DNA of 64,000 bases from Serratia fonticola. GTDB lineage: Bacteria; Pseudomonadota; Gammaproteobacteria; Enterobacterales; Enterobacteriaceae. Location: NCBI RefSeq assembly GCF_001006005.1, contig NZ_CP011254.1:3038001-3102000 (forward strand), written 5' to 3'. Position numbers and translations under genes: made by a program. The notes under the pieces are model-generated. The model worked only from the letters and a program-made list of their open reading frames with translations. It did not search any database and had not been told where the DNA came from. Shown one piece after another: positions 39,793 to 52,750 of the stretch. The stretch's first letter is position 1; each line of letters begins with the position of its first letter.

Positions 39793-40129
39793 TATAAGTC
39801 TCCTGTGACAGCATTTTCAGCAAGGAGTGAATGCTGTGCGGTTAGGGTGAGTGGCTATCTGTGCTTCAGGCACGTGAGCCTGAGAATATCATTTTATTTG
39901 CGGCTGTGCGCGCCCCGTATAACGCTGTTTATCGGCTTGGGCTCCCCGTTTTACGGGCGGTTGCGCAGATAAGCCACGCGGCTCGCCACAAAGATATTCA
40001 CAGGAAAAACGCATCAACTCCTCGGTTCAACTGGTATTCGTGGCGCGCAGTCTCTATAATCTCGCGCAACCTTTTTTCCCCCTGAACTACTGAGTAAGCC
40101 ACATCTATTGCTGGCTGGGACACCATTCT
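39793..40129. other. Intergenic region between pepD and gpt
   Basis: About 337 bases that must hold the divergent pepD and gpt promoters. A GC-rich dyad (GGGCTCCCCGTTTTACGGGCG) lies near 39940-39960. I see no gene and no operator I can name. Confidence 0.5.
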
Positions 40130-40588
40130 ATGAGCGAAAAATACGTTGTTACCTGGGATATGTTGCAAATGCAAGCGCGCAAACTGGCTCACCGCCTGCT
40201 GCCTGCCGATCAATGGAAAGGCATCATTGCCGTAAGCCGTGGCGGCCTGGTGCCTGCTTCGCTGCTGGCTCGTGAGCTGAGCATCCGTTATGTGGATACC
40301 GTCTGCATCTCCAGCTATGACCATGACAACCAACGCGAAATGAAGGTGCTCAAGCGCGCCGAGGGCGATGGTGAAGGCTTTATCGTTGTTGACGATTTAG
40401 TGGATACCGGCGGCACCGCCAAAGCGATCCGCGACATGTACCCGAAAGCCCATTTCGTGACCATCTTCGCCAAGCCTGCTGGCCGCCCACTGGTTGACGA
40501 TTACGTGGTTGATATCCCGCAGGACACTTGGATCGAGCAGCCTTGGGATATGGCGGTGACCTTCGTGCCACCGATCGGCGGCCGTTAA
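40130..40588 (+). CDS. gpt: Xanthine-guanine phosphoribosyltransferase
   Basis: A 152-residue purine-salvage enzyme that converts guanine and xanthine to their nucleotides with PRPP. The PRPP-binding loop is [18 protein letters not shown], and the nearby [22 protein letters not shown] matches the first PRPP contact. Length is the same as in E. coli. Its own terminator follows, so it is monocistronic. Confidence 0.97.
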   Translation: MSEKYVVTWDMLQMQARKLAHRLLPADQWKGIIAVSRGGLVPASLLARELSIRYVDTVCISSYDHDNQREMKVLKRAEGDGEGFIVVDDLVDTGGTAKAIRDMYPKAHFVTIFAKPAGRPLVDDYVVDIPQDTWIEQPWDMAVTFVPPIGGR

Positions 40589-40603
40589 TCAGCCCCTGCT
40601 TCA

Positions 40604-40626
40604 AACGCCCGGCAATACCGGGCGTT
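40604..40626 (+). terminator. Intrinsic terminator of gpt
   Basis: Nine-base stem AACGCCCGG/CCGGGCGTT with loop CAATA, followed by GTTGTTTAT, 15 bases past the gpt stop. Confidence 0.88.
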
Positions 40627-40755
40627 GTTGTTTATACAGCGGTTTCGTCAAATTCGGTAAATTCCCCGCCTTCTACCCCCAGAGTTAGGTACACTAACAC
40701 CTAGATATCCCGGCTATTCAAGCCTTGATGTAAGTCTCAGGAGGCTGTTGTTACC

Positions 40756-42003
40756 ATGGCACAGGCCAACCTTTCCGAAGTACTGTTCAAACCTTCCTTT
40801 AAACATGTCGAAACCTCGACGTTAGTCACCCGTGCCCATCATGCGGTAGGTGCTGATATGCACTCTGCGTTGGAGGGTGACACCGACGGCAACTGGTATC
40901 GCATGCTCAATCATCTGCTGTGGACCTGGCGCGGCACCGATCCGTTGGAAATCAGCGAAGTGTTGGCGCGCATTGCGGCCTCCAACGCAGAGCATAGCGA
41001 CGATCACCTGCTGGATACCGTGATCGGTTACCGAAACGGCAACTGGATCTACGAGTGGGTACGCCAGGGGATGCTGTGGCAGCAGCGGGCATTGGAGCAA
41101 CAAGATCCGCTGGTCGGCGGGCAGTATTGGCTGAATGCCGCCAATCTCTACAGCATTGCCGGTTACCCGCATCTGAAAGGGGATGAGCTGGCCGAACAGG
41201 CAGAGGTGCTTTCCAATCGCGCCTATGAAGAGGCCGCACTGCTGTTGCCATACCAGCTCAAAGAGCTGGAGTTCGCCATTGAGGGGGGCAGCTCCATCAC
41301 CGGCTTCCTGCATATGCCAGATAACGGCCAGGCACCGTACCCAACGGTACTGATGTGCGGCAGCCTGGATACTTTGCAGACCGATTACCACCGCCTGTTC
41401 CGTGATTATCTGGCGCCGCACGGTATAGCAATGCTGACCATCGATATGCCGTCTATCGGTTCATCCTATAAGTGGAAGCTGACGCAAGACTCCAGCTTCC
41501 TGCACCAGCAGGTGTTGGCTCAACTGCCTTCCGTGCCTTGGGTTGACCATACGCGTGTCAGCGCCTTCGGCTTCCGCTTTGGTGCCAACGTGGCGGTGCG
41601 CCTGGCTTATCTGGAGTCGCAGCGTTTGCGCGGTGTAGCCTGCGTAGGGCCGGTGGTGCATAGCCTGCTGTGTGAGTTGAAATGCCAGGACCACGTGCCG
41701 GATATGTATATGGACGTGCTGGCCAGCCGCATGGGCATGGCCAACGCCTCTGACAGCGTGTTGAAAACCGAGCTGAACCGCTACTCCCTGAAAACCCAGG
41801 GGCTGCTGGGCCGCCGCTGCCCAACGCCGATGCTGGCCGCCTATTGGGATGACGATCCGCTCAGCCCAAAAGAAGAGTCGCAGCTGATCGCGTCTTCTTC
41901 ACTGAACGGCAAACTGCTCGCCATCCCGCGTACGCCGGTTTATCAGAGTTTCCATCAATCCTTACTGCAAATTTGTGATTGGCTAAGAGATAAAATGCGC
42001 TAA
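40756..42003 (+). CDS. frsA: Alpha/beta-hydrolase FrsA (YafA)
   Basis: A 415-residue protein of the FrsA family. An N-terminal helical part ([18 protein letters not shown]) is followed by an alpha/beta-hydrolase fold with [20 protein letters not shown] and [18 protein letters not shown]; the nucleophile-elbow serine of typical hydrolases is replaced (GFRFG), a known feature of FrsA. It binds glucose-specific EIIA and influences the balance of fermentation and respiration in E. coli. Its place between gpt and crl is conserved. Confidence 0.94.
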   Translation: MAQANLSEVLFKPSFKHVETSTLVTRAHHAVGADMHSALEGDTDGNWYRMLNHLLWTWRGTDPLEISEVLARIAASNAEHSDDHLLDTVIGYRNGNWIYEWVRQGMLWQQRALEQQDPLVGGQYWLNAANLYSIAGYPHLKGDELAEQAEVLSNRAYEEAALLLPYQLKELEFAIEGGSSITGFLHMPDNGQAPYPTVLMCGSLDTLQTDYHRLFRDYLAPHGIAMLTIDMPSIGSSYKWKLTQDSSFLHQQVLAQLPSVPWVDHTRVSAFGFRFGANVAVRLAYLESQRLRGVACVGPVVHSLLCELKCQDHVPDMYMDVLASRMGMANASDSVLKTELNRYSLKTQGLLGRRCPTPMLAAYWDDDPLSPKEESQLIASSSLNGKLLAIPRTPVYQSFHQSLLQICDWLRDKMR

Positions 42004-42063
42004 CTAGTTGCTAATTTTTAACAGTTTGTTAAAAAGGGTGGACTACATTGTGGAGGTTGAAAA

Positions 42064-42465
42064 ATGACGCTACCGAGTGGCCACCCTAAAAGCCGACTAA
42101 TGAAACGCTTTGCCAGCCTGGGCCCTTACCTGCGCGAAGGGCAATGTGAGAACGACCGCTTTTTCTTTGACTGCCTGGCGGTCTGCGTCAACGTCAAGCC
42201 TGCGCCGGAAAAACGTGAGTTCTGGGGCTGGTGGATTGAACTGCAGGCCGATAAATCCCGTTTCACTTATAGCTACCACTTTGGTCTGTTTGACAAGGAA
42301 GGGCATTGGAACGAGGAAAAGATTAAAGATGCTGAAGTGAAAGAGAAGCTGGAAACCACGCTGCGCGTGTTCCATCGTCGGCTGGGTGAACTGCTGACCA
42401 CCATGGAACTGAAGCTGGAACCTGCTGATGATTTCAACGAGCAGCCGATAAAACTCTCCGCCTAA
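42064..42465 (+). CDS. crl: Sigma-S assembly factor Crl
   Basis: A 133-residue protein that promotes binding of RpoS to core RNA polymerase and activates curli and stationary-phase genes. The conserved block [26 protein letters not shown] and the aromatic-rich [10 protein letters not shown] match Crl. A GGAGG site lies before the ATG. E. coli carries phoE between crl and proB; here only 111 bases separate them. Confidence 0.95.
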   Translation: MTLPSGHPKSRLMKRFASLGPYLREGQCENDRFFFDCLAVCVNVKPAPEKREFWGWWIELQADKSRFTYSYHFGLFDKEGHWNEEKIKDAEVKEKLETTLRVFHRRLGELLTTMELKLEPADDFNEQPIKLSA

Positions 42466-42576
42466 ATCAATTCCCCCGCATATTTACGCCGAAATCGCGT
42501 TGTGCCTGTTGGCATAACGCGTCTCTCCTGTTACAACGTCATTTGCATTCCTTTTAACTCCAACGGCAGAACTATT

Positions 42577-43680
42577 ATGAACGGCAGCCAGACATTGGTT
42601 GTGAAATTGGGCACCAGCGTGTTGACCGGCGGTTCGCTGCGTCTGAACCGTGCCCATATTGTCGAACTGGTGCGCCAATGCGCCCAGCAACATGCAGCGG
42701 GCCACCGCATCGTTATTGTGACCTCCGGGGCGATTGCTGCCGGGCGTGAACACCTGGGCTACCCCGAGCTGCCCGCCACCATCGCTTCCAAGCAGTTGCT
42801 GGCGGCGGTGGGGCAGAGCCGGCTGATCCAGCTGTGGGAACAGCTGTTCTCGATCTATGGCATTCATATCGGGCAGATGCTGCTGACCCGTGCCGATCTG
42901 GAAGACCGAGAGCGCTTCCTCAATGCGCGCGACACCATGACCGCGCTGCTGGATAACCGTATCGTTCCGGTGATTAATGAGAACGATGCGGTCGCCACCG
43001 CAGAAATCAAAGTTGGTGACAACGATAACCTGTCTGCACTGGCTGCCATTTTGGCCGGGGCCGATAAACTGCTGCTGCTGACCGATCAGCAGGGCTTATA
43101 TACCGCTGACCCGCGTAATAACCCGGAAGCTGAGCTGATCCGTGAAGTGCACGGCGTTGACGATGCGCTGCGAGCCATTGCGGGCGACAGCGTTTCCGGT
43201 TTGGGTACCGGCGGAATGGGCACCAAACTACAGGCGGCCGACGTGGCCTGTCGCGCGGGCATTGATGTGATTATCGCAGCCGGTAGCAAGCCAGGCGTGG
43301 TCGCCGATGTGATTGAAGGCAACCCGGTAGGTACCCGCTTCCATGCGCTGGAAACCCCGTTGGAGAACCGCAAGCGCTGGATCTTCGGTGCACCGCCTGC
43401 GGGCGAGATCACCGTTGACGATGGGGCGGTAGAAGCGATGATGGCCCGTGGCAGTTCACTGCTGCCGAAGGGCATCCGCGATGTTAAAGGTGATTTCTCA
43501 CGTGGTGAGGTGATCCGCATCCGTAATTTGGCGGGACGCGATCTGGCTCATGGCGTCAGCCGTTATAACAGCGATGCCATGCGCATGATCGCCGGGCACC
43601 ACTCGCAGCAAATCAGCGAGATCCTGGGCTATGAATATGGCCCGGTGGCCGTGCATCGCGACGATATGATCGTAAGTTAA
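42577..43680 (+). CDS. proB: Glutamate 5-kinase
   Basis: A 367-residue enzyme that phosphorylates glutamate in the first, feedback-inhibited step of proline synthesis. The amino-acid-kinase domain has [29 protein letters not shown], and [18 protein letters not shown]; the C-terminal PUA domain (residues about 275-367) is complete. The start at 42577 gives exactly the E. coli length and removes a non-matching upstream extension. proA follows after nine bases. Confidence 0.97.
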   Translation: MNGSQTLVVKLGTSVLTGGSLRLNRAHIVELVRQCAQQHAAGHRIVIVTSGAIAAGREHLGYPELPATIASKQLLAAVGQSRLIQLWEQLFSIYGIHIGQMLLTRADLEDRERFLNARDTMTALLDNRIVPVINENDAVATAEIKVGDNDNLSALAAILAGADKLLLLTDQQGLYTADPRNNPEAELIREVHGVDDALRAIAGDSVSGLGTGGMGTKLQAADVACRAGIDVIIAAGSKPGVVADVIEGNPVGTRFHALETPLENRKRWIFGAPPAGEITVDDGAVEAMMARGSSLLPKGIRDVKGDFSRGEVIRIRNLAGRDLAHGVSRYNSDAMRMIAGHHSQQISEILGYEYGPVAVHRDDMIVS

Positions 43681-43689
43681 GGAGTGAAC

Positions 43690-44943
43690 ATGCTCGAGCA
43701 GATGGGGAAAGCCTCCAAACAGGCTTCCTGGCAGTTGGCGGTACTGAGCACGGCGAAAAAGAACCAGGTGTTGGCGGTGATGGCCGACATGCTGGAAGCC
43801 CGCAGCGAAGAGATTCTACAGGCGAATGAGCAGGATATGGCGCAGGCGCGTGCCACCGGGATGAGTGAAGCCCTGTTGGATCGCCTGCTGCTCACTCCGG
43901 CGCGTCTGGCGGCGATCGCCAATGACGTACGCCAGGTCTGCCGTCTCAGCGATCCGGTTGGCCACGTGCTGGACGGCAATCTGCTGGACAGCGGCTTGAA
44001 GCTGGAGCGCCGCCGTGTGCCGCTCGGGGTAATTGGCGTGATCTATGAAGCGCGCCCCAACGTCACTATCGACGTCGCCAGCCTGTGCTTGAAAACCGGT
44101 AATGCGGTGATCTTGCGTGGCGGTAAAGAGACCCACCACACCAATCAGGCGACGGTGAAAGTGATCCAGCAGGCGCTGGAACAGTGCGGCCTGCCAGCGG
44201 CGGCGGTGCAGGCGATCGAAAGCCCGGATCGTGAGTTGGTGAATGAACTGCTGCGAATGGATCGCTATGTAGACATGCTGATCCCGCGCGGTGGTGCTGG
44301 GCTGCATAAGCTGTGTCGCGAACAATCGACCATTCCGGTGATCACCGGTGGTATCGGCGTGTGCCATATCTATGTAGACGACAGTGTAGACTATGACAAG
44401 GCGCTGACCGTCATCGAAAACGCCAAGATACAGCGGCCAAGCGCCTGTAACTCGGTCGAAACCCTGCTGGTTAACCGGACTATCGCTAACAGCTTCCTGC
44501 CTGCATTGAGCGCGCGTATGGCCGCCGTTGGGGTGACGTTGCACGCCAGCGATAACGCCATGCCGTTGTTGCAGGAAGGACCAGCGAAGGTGGTTGCGGT
44601 TGCTGCGGAAGATTACGATGACGAATGGCTATCGTTGGATTTGAACGTGACGCTGGTGGACGATATCGATCAGGCCATCGATCATATTCGCACCCACGGC
44701 ACCAGCCATTCCGATGCCATTCTGACGCGCTCGCTGAGCAACGCCGAGTATTTTGTCCGCGCGGTGGATTCTTCAGCGGTATACGTCAATGCCAGCACCC
44801 GCTTTACCGACGGTGGCCAGTTTGGTTTGGGCGCGGAAGTCGCGGTCAGCACCCAGAAACTGCACGCCCGTGGCCCGATGGGGCTGGACGCGCTGACCAC
44901 CTATAAGTGGATTGGCTACGGCGACGATTTGGTGCGCAGCTAG
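43690..44943 (+). CDS. proA: Gamma-glutamyl phosphate reductase
   Basis: A 417-residue aldehyde-dehydrogenase-fold enzyme that reduces gamma-glutamyl phosphate to the semialdehyde. [30 protein letters not shown] and [17 protein letters not shown] (active-site cysteine) are characteristic. The ATG at 43690 has GGAG five bases upstream and gives the E. coli length; a GTG six bases earlier is less likely. A strong terminator follows. In E. coli the thrW tRNA lies here; no such tRNA is seen. Confidence 0.97.
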   Translation: MLEQMGKASKQASWQLAVLSTAKKNQVLAVMADMLEARSEEILQANEQDMAQARATGMSEALLDRLLLTPARLAAIANDVRQVCRLSDPVGHVLDGNLLDSGLKLERRRVPLGVIGVIYEARPNVTIDVASLCLKTGNAVILRGGKETHHTNQATVKVIQQALEQCGLPAAAVQAIESPDRELVNELLRMDRYVDMLIPRGGAGLHKLCREQSTIPVITGGIGVCHIYVDDSVDYDKALTVIENAKIQRPSACNSVETLLVNRTIANSFLPALSARMAAVGVTLHASDNAMPLLQEGPAKVVAVAAEDYDDEWLSLDLNVTLVDDIDQAIDHIRTHGTSHSDAILTRSLSNAEYFVRAVDSSAVYVNASTRFTDGGQFGLGAEVAVSTQKLHARGPMGLDALTTYKWIGYGDDLVRS

Positions 44944-44974
44944 GTTTTCCGCTAGCCAGATTTGAACGATATTT

Positions 44975-45004
44975 AAGGGCGCAGTGTGTAGATACTGCGC
45001 CCTT
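44975..45004 (+). terminator. Intrinsic terminator of proBA
   Basis: Perfect 11-base stem AAGGGCGCAGT/ACTGCGCCCTT around GTGTAGAT, followed by GTTGTTTC. Its core GGGCGCAG...CTGCGCCC is the same palindrome seen at 14351, 38245 and 54585, so it seems to double as a repeat-family member. Confidence 0.85.
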
Positions 45005-45040
45005 GTTGTTTCTGGCTATTGGCTCACTTGCGGCTTTTGA

Positions 45041-46672
45041 TCATCGAGCCATCAAAGCAAACACTCCCCAGCCAAGGTATTCACGCGTGTACACCACGTG
45101 TCGTTTAGGCTCTGTCGTTAACTGCGTCCGGACTTGCTCCGCCATGTCATCGTCGGGGTTTGCCTCTAACCACCGGCGCATCGTCAGCCACATGGCCGCG
45201 ACGTACCTATCCCAACCTTCCTGGTCTGCCAACACCATTTCCACAACGTCGTAGCCGAGTGTGTCGAAGGAGGTGACAAGATCTGCCAGGGGGAGAAAAT
45301 CGGCGAGGGCAGTGGCACCACACTCTTTAGCAATCTCTTCCGTCGGTGGCATCAGACGCCAGTAAGGTTCACCGATCAGCAGGAGCCCGCCAGTCTTGAC
45401 GCTTTTGCTCAGTAGCTCAATTGTCCCGGCGACGCCTCCAGCAATCCAGGTGGCACCGACGCAGGCCGCCACATCACATTTTTCATCGGCTACATAACCG
45501 GCAGCGTCGTTATGGATAAAGTCGACGCGTTCGGCGACACCGAGCTCCTCTGCTCGCAGTTTGGCCTGCTGAGTAAATAACGGACTCATGTCGATACCAG
45601 TACCGATGATGTTGTAATCGCGTGCCCAGGTGCAGAGCATCTCCCCCGAACCGCTGCCGAGATCGAGCACTCGTGCGCCCGGTTCCATACGTAACACTGC
45701 GCCGAGAGTGGCGTACTTCTCGGGCGTGAACGGGTTATGAATGCGGTGAGCACTTTCGCAGATAGTGAAAATACGTGGGATATCCAATGCAGAATTCCTT
45801 TCATTGATTTGTGTCGTGTCAGAGGTTGCTGTCATCGTTTTTTCTGCCAGCAGGGCAATCAGCTTTCCTTCGAACGTTTCGCTGGCTGGCCATGCTGTAC
45901 TATCCGGCCCGGGGAGCACGGTGAGGCCGTTATCACCGATCAGGCGGAGATATTCTTCATCGTGCCAGGCCGTCATTTGGTTACCAAAACGAGTGGCGTC
46001 ACCATTCTCTTCGATGGCCCAGAACAACGTTGAGCTGGTCTGCGCTGTTTCATCCCAGGCGTGTTCCGTCAACAGCAAGTGAGGTCTGGCGAGAAACAGC
46101 CCCTGCGGACAGCGTTGCCAGCTCGGTGCGGCCATGCCCTGACGCTTTACTTCATCAAAGGTATGTACTTCTGCCAGCAGCTTGCCTCCTGGAACTAACC
46201 ACTGCGCACAACGGCTAAGTAAGGTACGGGCGTCCACCGAGCTGAAGACATTCAGTTCACCAAAGGTCATCATGATGAAATCAAACGGCTGGGCCGGGGA
46301 ATATGTCCGCACATCCTGTTGCAGGTACTCAATGTCTAATCCTGCCGCCTCTGCCTGCTGACGGGCATAGGTGATAGATGCCGGAGAGAAATCCACGCCG
46401 GTACAGCGAAAGCCGCGCTCTGTAAGCATGCGGGTGTAAAAGCCGGGGCCGCAGCCGAGATCGAGAATGCGTGCGCCTGCTGGGAGCTGGCTGGCGATCC
46501 ATGCCACCTGCCGCTCAATGACCGGTAGCTTCCGGCTGGCCCAGTTGTGCTCCTGTGACAAGTGGTTCTCCAACATGCGCTGGCTAAACGCCGGATCGTC
46601 CCAGGGGATTTTGCTTTCATCTGGCGACAGTTTTATGGGGTGGGAGCCAGAAATAATCGTGTTGATGTCCAT
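45041..46672 (-). CDS. Two-domain SAM methyltransferase, C-terminal half YjhP-like
   Basis: A 543-residue protein with two class I methyltransferase domains. The first has its SAM motif DLGCGPG at residues 71-77 and ends near 270. A short linker follows, then a second domain with DLGSGSG at 337-343. The second half, from DIPRIFT (residue 298), looks like E. coli YjhP over its full length, ending GWGVFALMAR; the YjhP start methionine is replaced by leucine, as expected for a fusion. Substrates are unknown. It starts 10 bases after topAI, on an AAGGAG site. E. coli has separate yjhQ and yjhP genes here. Confidence 0.82.
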   Translation of the reverse strand: MDINTIISGSHPIKLSPDESKIPWDDPAFSQRMLENHLSQEHNWASRKLPVIERQVAWIASQLPAGARILDLGCGPGFYTRMLTERGFRCTGVDFSPASITYARQQAEAAGLDIEYLQQDVRTYSPAQPFDFIMMTFGELNVFSSVDARTLLSRCAQWLVPGGKLLAEVHTFDEVKRQGMAAPSWQRCPQGLFLARPHLLLTEHAWDETAQTSSTLFWAIEENGDATRFGNQMTAWHDEEYLRLIGDNGLTVLPGPDSTAWPASETFEGKLIALLAEKTMTATSDTTQINERNSALDIPRIFTICESAHRIHNPFTPEKYATLGAVLRMEPGARVLDLGSGSGEMLCTWARDYNIIGTGIDMSPLFTQQAKLRAEELGVAERVDFIHNDAAGYVADEKCDVAACVGATWIAGGVAGTIELLSKSVKTGGLLLIGEPYWRLMPPTEEIAKECGATALADFLPLADLVTSFDTLGYDVVEMVLADQEGWDRYVAAMWLTMRRWLEANPDDDMAEQVRTQLTTEPKRHVVYTREYLGWGVFALMAR

Positions 46673-46682
46673 CACACTCTCC

Positions 46683-47051
<369 letters not shown>

Positions 47052-47078
47052 CTATCGGATGATTACATTCTCCAGCAT
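47052..47078 (-). CDS. toiL: Leader peptide ORF upstream of topAI (ToiL-like)
   Basis: An eight-codon frame reading MLENVIIR then TAG, with GAGG five bases before its ATG. It lies about 110 bases upstream of topAI in its transcript. In E. coli, topAI is preceded by a short leader ORF, toiL, which senses ribosome-targeting antibiotics and controls topAI translation and Rho termination. I cannot compare the peptides here, so the homology is inferred from position. A leader segment (47015-47024) could pair at 8 of 10 bases with the topAI Shine-Dalgarno region (46951-46960), fitting translational control. Confidence 0.6.
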   Translation of the reverse strand: MLENVIIR

Positions 47079-47117
47079 CAAAGCCTCGGTATGAGTTGAA
47101 AGGGTTTTACGGCGGGA

Positions 47118-47145
47118 ATAGTAACACACATTGTTTGTATGGAAA
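47118..47145 (-). promoter_or_regulatory. Putative topAI-operon promoter
   Basis: On the minus strand TACTAT (47118-47123) is a fair -10 element, with TTTCCA (47140-47145) as a weak -35, 16 bases apart. Transcription would start near 47110, before the leader ORF. Confidence 0.4.
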
Positions 47146-47247
47146 TAAGCTGACACTGAAAAGTGTGATCCTTGCTACATCAGCGTTAATGTTGTCGCGC
47201 GGGCAGTGAAGGCGATCCAGCATACTGAATCGCACAGACTCGAACGA

Positions 47248-47820
47248 TTAGCTTAGGTCATGCAAGGCTTTATCCACCGGTGGAGTCAGCGTGATATTCA
47301 GGAAGTCCACCGATAACCCACGACGTTCAGGCGTGCAGCACATCACACCGATTTTCGCTGCGCCTTGCGGAAAGTAACATAAGCGTAGCAGCGGCCAGTG
47401 ATGACCCTCCATTGAGTACTGTAATCGCAGGCTGTTGCCTTTGCGGGTCAAGCGAAGCCAGAACTCACGTGGATCCCCCGCAAAGGTGCCGGTTGCCCAG
47501 TCTGAGTTCTCCAGCGTCAGCACGCTGCCTATTGCGGGTGCGCCGTCGTTAAACTCAATACCGGCTTTAAGCCAGTGCTGGTCATCGGTCATGAACATGA
47601 TCCCGGCCTGGTCATACAGCGTGGTGAAGTCCGCACAGACCTTTACCTGAAAAGTGAAGTCTTCAATGACGTCGGTGGCGAAGATGTGCCCTGAAAAACG
47701 CTCAAACCCGTACCAGGTTTTTTGCCAGAAGTCGGTTTTGTCATTTGTGACAACGCTTAACTTGCCGTTATCGCACTGCCATTGTTTGGGTTCATTAATC
47801 CAGTAAAAGGAATCAAGCAT
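47248..47820 (-). CDS. DUF1349 (concanavalin A-like) protein
   Basis: A 190-residue soluble protein without signal peptide. DFTFQVKVCADFTTLYDQAG, IMFMTDDQHWLKAGIEF, and LRLTRKGNSLRLQYSMEGHH are the signature strands of the DUF1349 beta-sandwich family, which resembles carbohydrate-binding lectin folds. The start at 47820 follows GGAGG by four bases. Molecular role unknown. It is single, transcribed away from the divergent GH16-like gene. Confidence 0.82.
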   Translation of the reverse strand: MLDSFYWINEPKQWQCDNGKLSVVTNDKTDFWQKTWYGFERFSGHIFATDVIEDFTFQVKVCADFTTLYDQAGIMFMTDDQHWLKAGIEFNDGAPAIGSVLTLENSDWATGTFAGDPREFWLRLTRKGNSLRLQYSMEGHHWPLLRLCYFPQGAAKIGVMCCTPERRGLSVDFLNITLTPPVDKALHDLS

Positions 47821-48049
47821 CAGGCCTCCCAGGGGCAAGAAATACACGTTTGTCTGCCGGAAATCAGTTTACGCCTTTGTCGATACAATGACTCCCCCAA
47901 AGCCCATAGTCTTTCAGCGTTATGATGCGCCAGATCAGCGTCAAAAATTGGACTATCGCTATGATTATCGCCCATTGGTTAACCGAAGCGGCTTTTTTAA
48001 CCAACACATAAATTCTGAAGAAATATTGTTATATTTCAGGTGGATAATA

Positions 48050-48838
48050 ATGAAAATTGCAAACCAAAAAATCATTGATGGGAAAAAATACCAGCTGGAA
48101 TTTTATGATGGGTTTGATCTCGGTTATCTCGATGAGTCACATTGGCTTCCCTACTATCTACCGCAGTGGAGTAGCCGGGAGTTATCCTCACCCAGATTCG
48201 AGTTCTCTGAAAACGGGTTTTCACTTAATATCGAGCAAGATCAAAAGCCTTGGTGTCCGGAGTTTAATGGAGAAGTGAGAGTGTCTTCTTTGCAAACCGG
48301 TGTTTACTCTGGCCCGGTGGGGTCATTACTTGGCCAGCATCGCTTTTCGCCAGACTGCCGGGTACGCCAAGCACAGGTGGCTGAGAAAAAATATCTGCCA
48401 AAGTATGGCTATTTCGAACTGCGAGCCAAATGCCCTATTGCAGCAAGCAATGTCGCGGCGCTCTGGATGATAGGTTACGAAGATCTCCCCGAACGGTCTG
48501 CGGAGATTTGCCTCTTCGAGCTTAAGGGTAAGAATATCTGTGACGGCTACTCTCTGATTGGTTATGGGGTTCATCCCTTTGGCGATACCCGCATTAGGGA
48601 AGAATTCTATGAGGAGCCTGTTGAGATTGATGTGACTCTATTCAACACTTACGCCATTGCATGGACGGAAAACAAGATTGATTTCTTTATCAATGATCGA
48701 AAAGTGAGAACCATCAGTCAATCACCTGATTATGAAATGCAGCTGATGTTAAATCTTTATGATCTTGAAAATAGCAACGCTGAAAATATGCGTTTCTTTA
48801 TCGACTATGTTGCCGGGTTCCGCAGTAACGACTTTTGA
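48050..48838 (+). CDS. Glycoside hydrolase family 16-like protein
   Basis: A 262-residue protein with the GH16 jelly-roll pattern: KYGYFELRAKCP, AALWMIGYED, then AEICLFELKG, and a later FNTYAIAWTENKIDFFINDRK. In active GH16 enzymes the catalytic motif is ExDxxE; here residues 152-157 read EICLFE, keeping both glutamates but with cysteine for the central aspartate. No signal peptide is seen, so it may act in the cytoplasm or be a binding protein. The ATG at 48050 has AGGTGGA upstream; the 54 open codons before it lack similarity. This gene is more AT-rich than its neighbours. Confidence 0.75.
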   Translation: MKIANQKIIDGKKYQLEFYDGFDLGYLDESHWLPYYLPQWSSRELSSPRFEFSENGFSLNIEQDQKPWCPEFNGEVRVSSLQTGVYSGPVGSLLGQHRFSPDCRVRQAQVAEKKYLPKYGYFELRAKCPIAASNVAALWMIGYEDLPERSAEICLFELKGKNICDGYSLIGYGVHPFGDTRIREEFYEEPVEIDVTLFNTYAIAWTENKIDFFINDRKVRTISQSPDYEMQLMLNLYDLENSNAENMRFFIDYVAGFRSNDF

Positions 48839-48937
48839 AGCCAAGCACCATCGCCCTTTCCTTAGGGCGTGGTTTGCCATTGTCGACACCAGCGTTGCAA
48901 CAAGGTCCGCTCTTGCTGCCCATTCAGCCACACGGGA

Positions 48938-50074
48938 TCAATGATCAAGATAGAGATAGTGCATCCAGCTTGTCATGCGTAACAGCACCTTACGCATCAC
49001 GGAAACATGGGTAAAGTGGTCGGAATACACCGCCACCTGGGCAAATATCCCATCTGGCAAGGCATCAACATCCGCATTCGGCTCTAACTCAATCACCGCC
49101 AGTACGCCATCGGAGCCCGGTATCATGCTCAGTGATTGCAGGGTTCCCTGCGCCTGATACGTCCCGCTGGGAACGACGGGAAGTATGCTGGTCAGTCTCC
49201 CCTGAAATACCTGGCCAGGTAGCGCATTGAAGACGATCTCGGCTTGATCGCCCGATTTCAGGCGTAACAGCGAATTTTGTCTGAATTGCGCGATGATTTG
49301 CCGTTTTTGTTGTGGGATAAACACCATTACCGGGCGCAGTGGCAGTGCCGCTGCGTAAGTTCCTGGGCGGATAAGCACCTGGGTCACATAGCCATCACTG
49401 GGAGCGCGCACCACGGTCTGCTCGAGATTATATTTGGCTTCCGTTAACTGGGCTCGGAGGCTGACTATCTGCGACTGTTCTCCGTTGACGACGCTGTTTA
49501 ATTGGCTTTTAATCTGTGCCTGTTCAGCCAATGAGCTTTTCACCAGCGCATCCTGTGCCAAAAAATTTTGCCTGGCGTTATCAATGTCGCTTTCGGAGAA
49601 CGGGTTTACCTTTGCCCGGCTCCCTCTAAGATAGCGCTGGTAGTCTTTATATAAACGATCGCGTTCGGCAATGATCCCCGAGGTATGGGCGACGGCTTCA
49701 TCTAATTGCCCCTGGAGCACCTGGATGCTATGGATTGCCGTCATTAAATCGGCCTGTAGCCTATCGACACGTGCCTGGTATCGGGTGGGTTCTATTTTAA
49801 ATAGTACGTCACCTTTTTTTATAAAGGTATTCTGTTTACCAGTAACCTCACTGACAATGCCAGTCACCTGCGGTGTGATGGGAATGGAAACTACGGCCTT
49901 TTGCGCCTGAAAAGTATAAGGGTGATTATAATTCATTAATAAAATCAGAGCGCCCACTAAAACAACGCCCCCCAATGCTGCGGTAGGGACCGTCCATTTG
50001 TTTACCGGAATTTTAAATATTTTGAATATGCCATAGGCCAACGCGACATAAGTAAGAATAATGAGCAAGTCCAT
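48938..50074 (-). CDS. yiaV: HlyD-type membrane fusion protein (YiaV)
   Basis: A 378-residue periplasmic adaptor anchored by N-terminal membrane segments (about residues 1-50). Biotinyl-lipoyl halves flank a long alpha-helical hairpin: [18 protein letters not shown] and the later [20 protein letters not shown], with coiled coil between about residues 105 and 225. Length equals E. coli YiaV. It pairs with the small YiaW, starting four bases after it. No outer-membrane channel or pump is encoded nearby, so the transported substrate is unknown. Confidence 0.9.
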   Translation of the reverse strand: MDLLIILTYVALAYGIFKIFKIPVNKWTVPTAALGGVVLVGALILLMNYNHPYTFQAQKAVVSIPITPQVTGIVSEVTGKQNTFIKKGDVLFKIEPTRYQARVDRLQADLMTAIHSIQVLQGQLDEAVAHTSGIIAERDRLYKDYQRYLRGSRAKVNPFSESDIDNARQNFLAQDALVKSSLAEQAQIKSQLNSVVNGEQSQIVSLRAQLTEAKYNLEQTVVRAPSDGYVTQVLIRPGTYAAALPLRPVMVFIPQQKRQIIAQFRQNSLLRLKSGDQAEIVFNALPGQVFQGRLTSILPVVPSGTYQAQGTLQSLSMIPGSDGVLAVIELEPNADVDALPDGIFAQVAVYSDHFTHVSVMRKVLLRMTSWMHYLYLDH

Positions 50075-50078
50075 GGAG

Positions 50079-50402
50079 TTACTCCGCAGAAGGTGTTTTG
50101 GTTTCGCCGATGCTTTGTTCCAGCTCGGTTATTCTTTGCTCTAAGCGGGCAAATGAATCTTGCTGGCCTTGCATGCCCCAACCGCGCTCTGGCCGGTACA
50201 ACGTGGCCCATATCCATAAAAAAGGCCATATCACATGCAGAGTAAACAAACTGACCCAACCCGCAACATGGATCGCGTCCGCATGCGGATGATTGCGTGC
50301 TTTTGCAATCAGATAAGGAATGTCATGGAGAATAATGATCCCGTAAAAAATGACGAGGAAGACAACAATGAGTACGCCTAACGCAAAGTAATTTAGGAAC
50401 AT
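50079..50402 (-). CDS. yiaW: DUF3302 inner-membrane protein (YiaW)
   Basis: A 107-residue membrane protein with two hydrophobic helices (about residues 5-27 and 46-66), then a short coiled coil ([18 protein letters not shown]). [20 protein letters not shown] lies between the helices. It matches E. coli YiaW in length and features and forms an operon with yiaV. Function unknown. Confidence 0.9.
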   Translation of the reverse strand: MFLNYFALGVLIVVFLVIFYGIIILHDIPYLIAKARNHPHADAIHVAGWVSLFTLHVIWPFLWIWATLYRPERGWGMQGQQDSFARLEQRITELEQSIGETKTPSAE

Positions 50403-51706
<1,304 letters not shown>

Positions 51707-51708
51707 AT

Positions 51709-51730
51709 GGCCTGCGGGAAACCGCAAGCC
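51709..51730. terminator. Hairpin between LysR and aldo/keto reductase genes
   Basis: GGCCTGCGG and CCGCAAGCC pair with one mismatch around GAAA. It fills the 34-base gap between the two convergent stops, so it may serve both, though T-tracts are poor. Confidence 0.5.
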
Positions 51731-51740
51731 CGAGTAAACC

Positions 51741-52748
<1,008 letters not shown>

Positions 52749-52750
52749 TT

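Noticed and set aside
42466..42576. A phoE gene between crl and proB, as in E. coli
   Set aside because: Only 111 bases separate the genes and no porin sequence is present.
45041..46672. The two-domain methyltransferase as a misassembly or frameshift joining two genes
   Set aside because: The frame is continuous through the linker, both domains are complete, and there is no internal ribosome site or start codon at the YjhP boundary.
47888..48049. 54-codon N-terminal extension of the GH16-like protein
   Set aside because: The ATG at 48050 has a good ribosome site and the extension shows no family similarity.
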